A DNA stretch of 14,524 bases from Candidatus Stahliibacteriota bacterium (GCA_030613445.1 JAUWLY010000032.1:1-14524); one strand, 5' to 3'; shown: positions 6,205-13,909, counted from the stretch's first letter. A program made the numbers and translations. Notes: a model not told the origin generated them from the letters alone.

Positions 6205-8265
6205 ATGAAATTACTTGATACGGCAAAACGCGCTGCGCTTGACAAGGATTTTGCTAAACTCGAAGACCTTTGGACCGAAATGGTCCTCGATGAATCTATC
6301 GAGCTCGCGAGTTTCTTTGAAGTTTGCGATAAATTGAAAAAAGTGCACGCTTCAAAACGTGCCCTACCCCTTTTAGAAATGCTTGCTGATCAACATATAT
6401 CAAATAAGACATATACAAAAGCACTTGCAGTATACAAGAAAATGCTGTATTTCAGCAAACAAAATACTGAACTGAGGGTATGTATCATAGATCTTTATAG
6501 GAAATCATTTCCTGAAAGTACCCATTTCAACGAGTATTTAGACATATCAGGGTTAATTAATAATGATCCGATATTAAAGGCGATCGCCAAACTCGATGAG
6601 TTTCTCAAGTATGATGTGGGGAAATATTTCTATTTTGAACGGTACGGTTTTGGTGAAGTGATCGATACTATCCCGGCTAAAAAAGAAATCATAATAGATT
6701 TTGAGAAGAAGAAAAGACACTTCCTCTCTCTAATCGTCGCGCAGGGGGTACTCATCCCGGTCACTGAAGGCAGTTTTCTTAACCTTAAATACAAAGATAT
6801 ATCGACACTCAAGCAAATGAGTCAGGAGAACCCTGTACAACTGATAAAGATGATGCTCAAGGATTTTTCAGAACCTTTAAGTGCATCACAAATCAAGCAG
6901 CACCTGGACGGCATCGCCGACAAAAAGCACCTTGGTAAATGGTGGGAAAAGGTGCGAAAAACACTTGAAAAGGATGAGAATATAAAAGTATCTGGACGGA
7001 CAGCTCGACTATATACTTATATTGAATCGAACCAGGATAAAGACGCGCTGGAAATCGCTGCTTTTAAGAAAGCAGATCTTTCAGAGAAATATCTGTTGGC
7101 TGAGGAATTCTCAAACAAAGCACCTGGTGTGTTCGAGAAAATCTTACCCGAACTTGTAAAAATAGCCAATAGAATTCATGAACGCGACCCAGGCGTGGCA
7201 CTCGATATTCTGATGCTCTGCGAAGACATCGGCGTAGAGGTTAATTTCACCTTTTCAAAAGAATCGCTTCTGAAAGATAGGGGTGTGGTCTACATCATCC
7301 TGCACCTTAATAGCATTGAGCATCAAACAAACCTGCTGGCATTGATTAAGCAGAACGAACCAGACTCGGCAAGAATCCTCAAGAACCTCATGCTAACCAG
7401 TGACAACTCAAAATTCCTCGAACAAGTAGCAAAGCATCTTGAATCTGCACCTAACATTTTGAAGGATGTCTACTATACAATTTTCTCGTTTTCCAAGAAA
7501 TATCCAGCGCAATATCAGTGGATGCTCAAGCGCATTCAAGCCGGCAGATTACCTGAATACCTGAACCCGGGTTTCCTCCCCCGGTTGATCGATAGTCTTG
7601 ATTATGTTAAGGGTATTAAGGGTCTTATATGGAAAATACTGAACCTGGAGAGTTTTGACAAAATTATCGCAAAGGCGAACCCAGATGAAGCAAAGCGCAT
7701 TCTCGAAGCAGTAAACAGTAGTCGGGTTTTAGAAGATTATAAGCAAAAAGACTATGCACGCATCATTGAGTATCACCACCCTAACCTCTTCAAACGTAAA
7801 ATTGATATTGTTTACACAACTGAACAGGCATTGAAAAAGAAACAGGACGAACTGCAACAAATAATGTCCATGCAAATTCCAGAGAATAAAAAGGAAATAA
7901 GACGGGCAAGAGAATTCGGCGATTTAAGTGAGAACTTTGAGTATAAGGCAGCGCGTCAAAAACAGGCACAGCTGTACGGAAAAGTCCGCATAATCGAGAG
8001 TGAACTGAGCAAGGCACAGATCATTACACCTGATGCCGTTGACACCAGTAAAGTAAACATCGGTACGAAAGTAATGCTCAAGAACCTCACTGATGAAAAA
8101 CAGACCCATTACACAATACTTGGTCCATGGGATACTGATCTTGATAAGAACATCATTTCGAATGAAGCACCGGTTGCCCAGGCTCTACTCAATCATGCAC
8201 CGGGTGAAAAAATTACAATAAACAAAGTTCAATACGAGATTGTCAGAATAGAAAAAGCAATATAA
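6205..8265 (+). CDS. greA: Long-form transcript cleavage factor GreA with ~530-residue N-terminal extension
   Basis: Residues about 532-686 are a complete GreA. The N-terminal coiled coil has YTTEQALKKKQDELQQ and then REFGDLSENFEYKAARQ, where Asp573 and Glu576 match the tip acidic pair that coordinates the catalytic Mg2+ in the RNA polymerase secondary channel. The FKBP-like C-terminal domain has NIGTKVMLKNL, YTILGPWDTD and APVAQALLNHAPGEKI. GreA rescues backtracked polymerase by stimulating RNA cleavage. The first ~530 residues are mostly helical and repeat-like. An embedded segment near residues 140-200 (FERYGFGEVIDTI, IIIDFEKKKRHFLSL) resembles the beta-barrel of CarD-like RNA-polymerase-interacting domains. 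Normal GreA is about 158 residues; comparably long GreA proteins are known in spirochaetes and chlamydiae, so this is a recognised but uncommon architecture. It starts leaderless and is followed after 11 bp by the PDZ gene, probably on one mRNA. Confidence 0.88.
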   Translation: MKLLDTAKRAALDKDFAKLEDLWTEMVLDESIELASFFEVCDKLKKVHASKRALPLLEMLADQHISNKTYTKALAVYKKMLYFSKQNTELRVCIIDLYRKSFPESTHFNEYLDISGLINNDPILKAIAKLDEFLKYDVGKYFYFERYGFGEVIDTIPAKKEIIIDFEKKKRHFLSLIVAQGVLIPVTEGSFLNLKYKDISTLKQMSQENPVQLIKMMLKDFSEPLSASQIKQHLDGIADKKHLGKWWEKVRKTLEKDENIKVSGRTARLYTYIESNQDKDALEIAAFKKADLSEKYLLAEEFSNKAPGVFEKILPELVKIANRIHERDPGVALDILMLCEDIGVEVNFTFSKESLLKDRGVVYIILHLNSIEHQTNLLALIKQNEPDSARILKNLMLTSDNSKFLEQVAKHLESAPNILKDVYYTIFSFSKKYPAQYQWMLKRIQAGRLPEYLNPGFLPRLIDSLDYVKGIKGLIWKILNLESFDKIIAKANPDEAKRILEAVNSSRVLEDYKQKDYARIIEYHHPNLFKRKIDIVYTTEQALKKKQDELQQIMSMQIPENKKEIRRAREFGDLSENFEYKAARQKQAQLYGKVRIIESELSKAQIITPDAVDTSKVNIGTKVMLKNLTDEKQTHYTILGPWDTDLDKNIISNEAPVAQALLNHAPGEKITINKVQYEIVRIEKAI

Positions 8266-8276
8266 AGGAGGTTTTT

Positions 8277-8789
8277 ATGAAAAAAATATTGCTATTGGCA
8301 GCCATTGCCATCCCGCTCCTGGTCTTTGCCAAAGAGGAAACAGTTGGCTACCTCGGTGTGACTACCGAAGCACTGAGCCAAGCCATGATAACAGCGCTCG
8401 ATGTGGAACATGGCGTCCTTATCAAAGAGGTCGTTGAAAAATCACCCGCGGAAAAGGCAGGTCTGGAAAAAGGTGATGTAATATTAGAAGTGGACGGCGA
8501 GAAAATTGTTGACTATGCAACGTTGAAAGGACTTGTCGCTGCAAAACCTGATGAGAAAGTAAAGATACTCATTAACCGGTCAGGTAAAGAGTATACCAAA
8601 GAAGCCAAGCTGGGAGCTCGTGTAAAACCTAAATTCAGTATCCAGATGGAATTACCGGATTTCGATGAAATCAAAGAATTAATGAACCGAGGCTCAGAGG
8701 AATTAAAGCAGGAACTAGAACATCTCAAAGAAGAACTTGAGATACTAAAAAAGGACCTCGAGGAACTGAAGAAGCAAATCAAAAAGTAG
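8277..8789 (+). CDS. Exported PDZ-domain protein with C-terminal leucine-zipper coiled coil
   Basis: The 170-residue protein has a signal peptide (MKKILLLAAIAIPLLVFA, cleavage after Ala18) and one PDZ domain at about residues 22-110. The PDZ domain has the carboxylate-binding YLGVTTE loop, HGVLIKEVVEKSPAEKAGLEKGDVI, and VDGEKIVDYATLK, as in HtrA/DegP and CtpA proteases. No protease domain is attached. The C-terminal ~50 residues form an almost ideal heptad coiled coil, with Leu/Ile at strict 3-4 spacing through ELKQELEHLKEELEILKKDL and on to the end, implying oligomerisation. It may be a periplasmic adaptor that recognises unfolded or C-terminal peptides; this is inference. The AAGGAGG (8265-8271) begins on the last base of the greA stop codon and lies 5 nt before the ATG, so it is probably translated from the greA mRNA. 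No separate promoter was seen. Confidence 0.87.
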   Translation: MKKILLLAAIAIPLLVFAKEETVGYLGVTTEALSQAMITALDVEHGVLIKEVVEKSPAEKAGLEKGDVILEVDGEKIVDYATLKGLVAAKPDEKVKILINRSGKEYTKEAKLGARVKPKFSIQMELPDFDEIKELMNRGSEELKQELEHLKEELEILKKDLEELKKQIKK

Positions 8790-8837
8790 TAACTGATAGT
8801 AAGCTTCTTATTAAGTTGCGCCGTTGAAATCAATCCC

Positions 8838-8865
8838 TTGACATCCTCATTGCTCTTGCTATAAT
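8838..8865 (+). promoter_or_regulatory. Perfect-consensus sigma70 promoter of the secreted T9SS protein gene
   Basis: TTGACA (8838-8843) and TATAAT (8860-8865) match the bacterial consensus at all 12 positions, with 16 bp between them. A start near 8872 gives a leader of about 51 nt that is purine-rich with repeated AAAGTAGA and ends in AAGGAGG (8911-8917), 5 nt before the ATG. High expression is likely. Confidence 0.85.
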
Positions 8866-8922
8866 TATTATATAAGAATGGCGCAGGGGAAAAGTAGAAA
8901 AAAGTAGAATAAGGAGGCTAAA

Positions 8923-10404
8923 ATGAGGAACACAGTAAAACTGGTTGCTCTTGTTAGCATTATGCGAAAACTCCTCATCTTTTTAGTCTGTGCACTTGGT
9001 TTCGCGCAGGTAAACTGGGAAAATGAAATTATAGATTCTGTATATCTTGACAATTATCATTACTATTTCAATTCAATGGCGCTCGATACAAATGGCATAC
9101 CTTGTGTTGTCTATAATCCACGCGATGGCGACACTATTATGTTTGCCTGGCAAACTGATTCTGGATGGCACAAAGAAATCGTTGAGTCCGGTTTGAAATA
9201 CTATGGTTTTTCCCTTGCTATTGACGACAGCAATATAGTGCATTTTAGTTATTACCGAAGAAACGATTCATTGGATATGACTTATCATTGTCATGGATAC
9301 CGGGATACAAATGGCTGGCAGATTGAGGAAGTCGATTCAACAGCTGGCTCTCTTGGCAACTATTCTCGGAGTATCAATTCATCGATCGATCTTGATACTG
9401 CAGGTTTACCTGGTATAGCCTATATTTCCTGGAATATTGAGGACTCGCTCCATTATATCAAATATGCTCATTATAATGGAACAAGTTGGGATACGTCAGT
9501 GGTTGTGCGTGATACGACCTGGCATCACTATTATCCACTGGATTGGAGTCCCTCCTTGGAATTTGATACTCAAAACACACCTCATATCGCATTTCATCGG
9601 GTCCGTAGTGACACCCACGTTGATACCCTTAAAATTGCTCATTATGATGATACTCTGAGTTATTGGGTTGTTGAACCGGTCATGGATTGCGGCGTGGCAA
9701 CATACCCCATTTCTTTTAAATTAGACAGCCAGGATTATCCGAGCATTGCCCATGGTTATGGAGCTGGTCTTGCCTATACCTGGTGGAACGGTTCAGCCTG
9801 GAATACTGATTATGGCATTGCAAGCATTGGCTGGCTTGAAACGCGGATTCGTCTTGCCCTGGATAGTAATGACCGACCTCATATTTTATACAAACACTGG
9901 GGCACGGTGTTCCCCAGTTATTGTTACAAGGATAGCATCTGGGATATGTGTGGACCAGTTGAACCAGATACCCTCCAAGCTCATCTTGATGCTGACCTTA
10001 ACCTTGCATTTGATCGTAATGACCAACCTCATATCTCTTATAAGTTCTATCAAACAGATATAGATACCCAGTCCATATTTGGTCTCAAATATGCCAAAGG
10101 CACGTTTGTCGGTGTTGAGGAATATGAGAGCGGCAAAATTGAGAAAGAACTTGAATTACAGGTATTTCCAAACCCTACTACGAGAAGGGTTAATATACAG
10201 TACACGATTTCTGTTCAGAGTGATATTGAATTAACAATCTACGATGTGACTGGTGCAAGAAAAAAATCAATACAGCACGAAGCTCAACCATCTGGTTGGT
10301 ATCAAGAAAAATTAGACACAAAAGGGCTTGCAAGTGGTGTTTACTTTATCGTTCTCAGACAGGGTAATGACAAAGTTTCAAGAAAGTTCCTTATCATACG
10401 GTAA
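8923..10404 (+). CDS. Secreted seven-repeat (beta-propeller-like) protein with type IX secretion C-terminal sorting domain
   Basis: The 493-residue protein starts at an ATG with a strong AAGGAGG. A second in-frame Met (residue 14, base 8962) begins a more typical signal peptide (MRKLLIFLVCALGFA), but it lacks a ribosome binding site, so the first start is kept. Seven copies of a D-x-N-x-x-P-H-I-x-Y-like motif begin at residues 51, 97, 154, 211, 264, 310 and 360 (46-57 apart), for example DSNDRPHILY and DRNDQPHISY. Each is followed by a Trp/Tyr-rich strand region, suggesting a seven-bladed propeller. The C-terminal ~80 residues are a Por-type sorting tail: VFPNPTTRRVNIQYTI (from 414), LTIYDVTGARKKSI, GLASGVYFIVL and final VSRKFLIIR. 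Such tails direct cargo through the type IX system to the cell surface. It stands alone between two promoters. The ligand or role is unknown. Confidence 0.87.
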   Translation: MRNTVKLVALVSIMRKLLIFLVCALGFAQVNWENEIIDSVYLDNYHYYFNSMALDTNGIPCVVYNPRDGDTIMFAWQTDSGWHKEIVESGLKYYGFSLAIDDSNIVHFSYYRRNDSLDMTYHCHGYRDTNGWQIEEVDSTAGSLGNYSRSINSSIDLDTAGLPGIAYISWNIEDSLHYIKYAHYNGTSWDTSVVVRDTTWHHYYPLDWSPSLEFDTQNTPHIAFHRVRSDTHVDTLKIAHYDDTLSYWVVEPVMDCGVATYPISFKLDSQDYPSIAHGYGAGLAYTWWNGSAWNTDYGIASIGWLETRIRLALDSNDRPHILYKHWGTVFPSYCYKDSIWDMCGPVEPDTLQAHLDADLNLAFDRNDQPHISYKFYQTDIDTQSIFGLKYAKGTFVGVEEYESGKIEKELELQVFPNPTTRRVNIQYTISVQSDIELTIYDVTGARKKSIQHEAQPSGWYQEKLDTKGLASGVYFIVLRQGNDKVSRKFLIIR

Positions 10405-10445
10405 ATCCACTACATATTACGGAGAGCATACATTTCGTGGATGAT

Positions 10446-10469
10446 ATGAGAACTATTTCATGTTCTCAT
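10446..10469. other. Inverted repeat downstream of the T9SS protein gene
   Basis: ATGAGAAC (10446-10453) and GTTCTCAT (10462-10469) form a perfect 8-bp stem with an 8-nt loop, 41 bp after the stop codon. No T-run follows, so it is not a typical intrinsic terminator; it could stabilise the 3' end or bind a regulator of the gene at 10570. Confidence 0.4.
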
Positions 10470-10529
10470 CAGTAACCTGCTATTAAGGATGCCATTTTCG
10501 GTGTGCAATGATACCACAAGCTTAGGTTA

Positions 10530-10557
10530 TTGACTTTCTTCTTTCTATAATTATACT
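10530..10557 (+). promoter_or_regulatory. Sigma70-type promoter for the GNAT/FemAB-like gene
   Basis: TTGACT (10530-10535) and TATACT (10552-10557) are 16 bp apart. The expected start near 10564 leaves only about 6 nt before the ATG at 10570 and no Shine-Dalgarno sequence. TATAAT at 10546-10551 overlaps the spacer but is only 10 bp from the -35. Confidence 0.65.
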
Positions 10558-10569
10558 GTCACAACCAGC

Positions 10570-11517
10570 ATGGAAATACATAAGTTTACCGAACGAGACA
10601 CTAAACAATGGGAAGAGTTTGTCCCAAAGGCAAATAACGGTACGATATTTCACTCCCTAAGGTTTCTTGGCTACCATCCTTCTCAACGTTTCAAGAATCA
10701 CCACCTCATAATAAAAGAAAAAGCTAGTATCCTTGCCCTCTTCCCCGCGGTCATACAAGACAAGACTATTATTTCGCACCAAGGTGCTTCATACGGTGGT
10801 TTTGTCCTAAAGCAAGGGATTGGAATACATAAGACATGCCTGATCGTCGAACATGTTGTCACCTATTTGAAAGAACGCGGCTACGAAAAGATTATTCTCA
10901 CGCAAACGCCATTGATTTATTATAAAAAACCTGATCAATATATTGATTTTGCCCTGTTGAAAAACGGTTTTCATTATCGAAAACGTGAAATCACCGCAGT
11001 CATTCCGATAGATGTTGCAGACCCGCTCCTTACCTTCCACCCTGATGCACGGCGTTCAACAAAGAAAGCAATAAGAGAAGGCGTAATCATCACTATTTCA
11101 GAGGACTTCAAAACCTTCTACGCGATTTTAGAGCATAATCTCGGGATGAGACACAATGTATCACCCACGCACACGATCGAAGAGCTTTTGCGCCTGAAAA
11201 AATTATTCCCTGACGATATCCTTCTTTTTGGCGCATATTTTAACAAAAAAATGATCGGTGGGCTCGTTGTTTTCTGCGTAAACCAAGATGTCATACTGGC
11301 ATTCTACATAAGTCATAATAATGACTTTCAGATCTATCGACCGATCAATCTATTGTTTTATGAGGTTCTAAAATGGGGATATATTAAAGGGTTCAAATAC
11401 CTTGACCTTGGCACGTTTACTCTGAACATGAATCCGAACTGGGGTTTGGGGCGGTTCAAAGAAAACCACAATGCACGTGGTTTCTTAAGGGACTCGTTTG
11501 AACTGGACATTACATGA
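10570..11517 (+). CDS. GNAT/FemAB-like acyltransferase (Acetyltransf_6-type)
   Basis: The 315-residue cytoplasmic protein has the outline of the FemAB/BioF2-like GNAT group: an N-terminal half with WEEFVPKANNGTIFHSLRFLGYH (residues 14-36), a ligand-accepting LILTQTPLIYY region, and a second GNAT half. That half contains RRSTKKAIREG, FGAYFNKKMIGGLVVF (the strand preceding the acyl-donor site), AFYISHNN and, near the end, LDLGTFTL (278-285) with NWGLGRFKEN (290-299). Relatives transfer amino acids to peptidoglycan or lipids, or acyl groups to sugars in surface polysaccharide pathways; the substrate cannot be told here. It stands alone, with its own near-leaderless promoter and a repeat-filled gap behind it. 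The family is fairly secure, the exact function open. Confidence 0.75.
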   Translation: MEIHKFTERDTKQWEEFVPKANNGTIFHSLRFLGYHPSQRFKNHHLIIKEKASILALFPAVIQDKTIISHQGASYGGFVLKQGIGIHKTCLIVEHVVTYLKERGYEKIILTQTPLIYYKKPDQYIDFALLKNGFHYRKREITAVIPIDVADPLLTFHPDARRSTKKAIREGVIITISEDFKTFYAILEHNLGMRHNVSPTHTIEELLRLKKLFPDDILLFGAYFNKKMIGGLVVFCVNQDVILAFYISHNNDFQIYRPINLLFYEVLKWGYIKGFKYLDLGTFTLNMNPNWGLGRFKENHNARGFLRDSFELDIT

Positions 11518-11828
11518 GCATGATTTCGGGGTTCGAAAATGATAAATATCGGTAGTTCAAAATACTATCTGGTGAATGAATTGTGCATAAATACTAAATA
11601 CGAACTACTAAATTCTAAACAAATTCTAAATTCAAATGTTTTAAATGCAAAATACTTACATCTTTATCTATTTCTCTCTTTATATCGTAGAATTGAGGAA
11701 AAAAAGTTTTGGTCATTTGTTTTTTGCTATTTGATATTATTTAGGATTTCGGATTTAGAAATTAGGATTTCCCAAAAGTTGCAAAGCGAAAGCAATTCAC
11801 CTTACACGATTACAGATCGGGTGGCAGA
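11518..11828. other. 311-bp non-coding gap with inverted heptamer repeats
   Basis: The region is very AT-rich and dominated by two 7-bp-periodic blocks in opposite orientation, listed separately. An open frame crosses it (11539-11832), but its peptide is low-complexity translation of the repeats (runs such as LNSKQILNSN and FRISDLEIRI) and it runs into hypE, so it is not called as a gene. No clear promoter was found for hypE; the best -35-like word, TTGCAA (11779-11784), has no good partner. A GGGTGG (11819-11824) 4 nt before the hypE ATG may serve as a weak ribosome binding site. Confidence 0.65.
11592..11767. repeat. Inverted pair of heptamer-repeat blocks
   Basis: The left block (11592-11637) reads in 7-bp steps TACTAAA, TACGAAC, TACTAAA, TTCTAAA, then CAAA, TTCTAAA, TTCAAAT. 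The right block (11740-11767) reads TTTAGGA, TTTCGGA, TTTAGAA, ATTAGGA, whose complements are TCCTAAA, TCCGAAA, TTCTAAA, TCCTAAT. Both arms therefore consist of one degenerate unit, TNC(T/G)AAA, facing each other across about 100 bp. It is probably an intergenic mosaic repeat; no coding, tRNA or integrase signal accompanies it. Confidence 0.7.
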
Positions 11829-12827
11829 ATGAAACATGAAATAATTTCCTTAGGCCATGGATCAGGTGGATTATTAACCAGCCGCCTTGTCAAGGATATC
11901 ATCCTAAAATATTTCAAGAGCCCGGTTCTCAAACACCTTGAAGACGCAGCTCGAATAACACTAAAAAATACCAACTTGGCATTCACGACCGATTCTTATG
12001 TGATCGACCCGATATTTTTCCCAGGCGGTGATATCGGCAAGCTCGCCATCTGCGGCACGGTGAATGACCTCGCCATGCAGGGGGCGATCCCAAAATACAT
12101 TTCATTCTCGATGATCATAGAAGAAGGCTTTGCGATAAAGAAACTCGAACGCATCCTTAAATCCGCTGAACAAGCTGCGCATAAAGCAGAGGTTCAAGTT
12201 GTCGGTGGCGATACAAAAGTTGTTGAAAAAGGTAAAGCCGACAATATCTTCATAACAACTTCAGGGGTTGTGATAATAAAACTCGACCTTTCCAGGCAGC
12301 GTATAAGACCTGGTGACGTCATCTTGCTCAGTGGGACGATTGGTGATCATGGGGTGGCGATAATGAATGAAAGATTGAATTTGGGTTTGCGTTCGAGTAT
12401 TAAGAGTGATGTTGCGCCACTCAATCTTCTCACTAAGACACTTTTGAAATACAAATCATCAATTCACTTCATGCGTGATCCAACGCGGGGCGGTATTGTA
12501 TCGGTGCTAAACGAAATGGTCGATGGTTCAAAAATGGGCATTATCATACAGGAAAAAGATGTGCCTATTAAAAGAGAGGTCATCGGCGCCACTGAAATAC
12601 TGGGCATTGACCCGCTCTATATTGCTAATGAGGGTAAGTTCCTCTGCGTCGTTGAAAAAACATCGGCTGGAAAGATACTGAAGTCCATGAAATCCCATAC
12701 CTTAGGCAAAAATGCCGCAGTGATCGGTGAAGTTGTGAAAGAATCAGGGGTTTGGTTGGAAACAAAGATCGGCGGCATACACCCTCTTTTGCAGCTGGAA
12801 GCTGAGGGGCTACCGAGGATTTGTTGA
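11829..12827 (+). CDS. hypE: Hydrogenase expression/formation protein HypE (carbamoyl dehydratase)
   Basis: HypE dehydrates a carbamoyl group received from HypF on its C-terminal cysteine to make the thiocyanate that supplies CN ligands to the Fe of [NiFe] hydrogenases. The 332-residue protein begins with GHGSGG (residues 9-14), then has the PurM-like ATP-binding fold with FTTDSYVIDPIFFPGGDIGKLAICGTVNDLAMQGA, VVGGDTKVVEKG and MRDPTRGG. It ends exactly in LPRIC with the essential terminal Cys332, so it is intact and full length. No other hyp or hydrogenase gene is in the window, so the hydrogenase must lie elsewhere. ribD starts 20 bp downstream, suggesting one transcript. Weak ribosome binding site, no clear promoter. 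Confidence 0.95.
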   Translation: MKHEIISLGHGSGGLLTSRLVKDIILKYFKSPVLKHLEDAARITLKNTNLAFTTDSYVIDPIFFPGGDIGKLAICGTVNDLAMQGAIPKYISFSMIIEEGFAIKKLERILKSAEQAAHKAEVQVVGGDTKVVEKGKADNIFITTSGVVIIKLDLSRQRIRPGDVILLSGTIGDHGVAIMNERLNLGLRSSIKSDVAPLNLLTKTLLKYKSSIHFMRDPTRGGIVSVLNEMVDGSKMGIIIQEKDVPIKREVIGATEILGIDPLYIANEGKFLCVVEKTSAGKILKSMKSHTLGKNAAVIGEVVKESGVWLETKIGGIHPLLQLEAEGLPRIC

Positions 12828-12847
12828 TATGTTTGCAAAAGGTCATA

Positions 12848-13909
12848 ATGCAAGAGCAATATGACGAGATGTTTATGACCAAAGCGCTTGCCCTGGCTAA
12901 AAAAGCTTGGGGAAGTACCGGGATCAACCCTCGGGTCGGCGCCCTGGTCGTAAAAAATAACCGGCTTGTCGGTCAAGGTTATCACCGAAAACTCGGTGAA
13001 GCCCACGCGGAAATCTGCGCTCTGACAGATGCCGGCAATCAAGCAAATGGAGCAACCCTTTATGTAAACCTCGAACCCTGCTGCTGTACTGGTCGGACAC
13101 CACCGTGTGTAGCTGCCATTGACAAAGCAGGCATCAAAAGAGTCGTTCTCAGCATGAATGACCCTAACCCATTGGTCAGTAGTAAGGGAGTTGAATATCT
13201 TAGAGCTCATCATATCGCGGTCACACCCAATATCATCAACGACGAAGCGCGCAAACTGAATTCCTGGTATACCAAGTACATAACAACAAAAATTCCTTAT
13301 GTGATAATGAAAATAGCGGTATCTCAAGACGGCAAGATTGCGGGCTTCCCGCAGAAATATATTACTTCAGAATCATCAAGGAGGTTTGTCCACGCACTGC
13401 GCGGACAACTCAATGCCGTACTTGTAGGAATAAATACGATACTACTCGATGACCCCTATTTGACCGATTGGCTCCTCGGTAAGAATAGTCCGATAAGGAT
13501 CGTAATCGACCCGAACCTCAAGATGCCTGATCACACCAACTTCTTGAACCCAAACAGTCGCAGAATTATCATAACAAACAAAGCCAATGACCCGAGAAGA
13601 ATTCAGCTCCTGACCGCACTCGGGGTTGAATTTATTTACTTTGAAGGTACTTCCTACCAGGCATCACAGATCCTTGAGCAACTCGGCAAACTAGCTATTA
13701 GCTCTATTCTCATCGAAGGCGGCGGTAAAGTCTTTGCCCAATTTTTCAAAACCAAGATGTACGATGAACTCTATCTTTTCAGAGCTAAAACAACAACCGG
13801 CAATGGTTTAGCACTGAGCAGGAAGATCATGGACTATGTGCAAAGCCAAGATAAAAAACCATTGAATATCGGGGAGGATATACTATATCATGTTTACAGG
13901 AATAATTGA
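12848..13909 (+). CDS. ribD: Bifunctional riboflavin biosynthesis deaminase/reductase RibD
   Basis: RibD deaminates the pyrimidine intermediate formed from GTP and then reduces its ribosyl side chain with NADPH. The N-terminal deaminase has NPRVGALVVKNN, the zinc ligands His53 in HAE (Glu55 catalytic) and Cys78/Cys87 in EPCCCTGRTPPC, and CVAAIDKAGIKRVV. The C-terminal reductase has PYVIMKIAVSQDGKIAG, ITSESSRRFVHALRGQLNAVLVG, DDPYLT, RIVIDPNLKMP and ILIEGGG. ATG 12848 is preferred, giving 353 residues that begin near the usual YDEMFMTKALALA; an upstream in-frame TTG at 12821 would overlap hypE and add non-family residues. Only a weak AAAGGT precedes the ATG. Three consecutive Cys (78-80) replace the common CxH pattern, but Cys78 and Cys87 keep the normal spacing. 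It overlaps ribE by 20 bp. Confidence 0.95.
   Translation: MQEQYDEMFMTKALALAKKAWGSTGINPRVGALVVKNNRLVGQGYHRKLGEAHAEICALTDAGNQANGATLYVNLEPCCCTGRTPPCVAAIDKAGIKRVVLSMNDPNPLVSSKGVEYLRAHHIAVTPNIINDEARKLNSWYTKYITTKIPYVIMKIAVSQDGKIAGFPQKYITSESSRRFVHALRGQLNAVLVGINTILLDDPYLTDWLLGKNSPIRIVIDPNLKMPDHTNFLNPNSRRIIITNKANDPRRIQLLTALGVEFIYFEGTSYQASQILEQLGKLAISSILIEGGGKVFAQFFKTKMYDELYLFRAKTTTGNGLALSRKIMDYVQSQDKKPLNIGEDILYHVYRNN

Noticed and set aside
8962..8964. Internal Met as the true start of the T9SS protein
   Set aside because: It gives a neater signal peptide, but the strong AAGGAGG is placed for the ATG at 8923. It is kept only as an alternative.
10546..10551. TATAAT as the -10 of the acyltransferase promoter
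   Set aside because: It is only 10 bp from TTGACT; TATACT six bases further gives the 16-bp spacing seen at the other promoters.
11539..11832. Open frame of 97 codons between the acyltransferase gene and hypE
   Set aside because: Its peptide is low-complexity translation of the heptamer repeats, it has no ribosome binding site or family signal, and it ends inside hypE.
12821..12847. Upstream in-frame TTG start for ribD
   Set aside because: It would overlap hypE and add nine residues outside the family's usual start, and it has no ribosome binding site; ATG 12848 fits better.
12617..13327. 236-codon antisense open frame across hypE/ribD
   Set aside because: Both sense proteins are unmistakable here, and the antisense peptide shows no family features.
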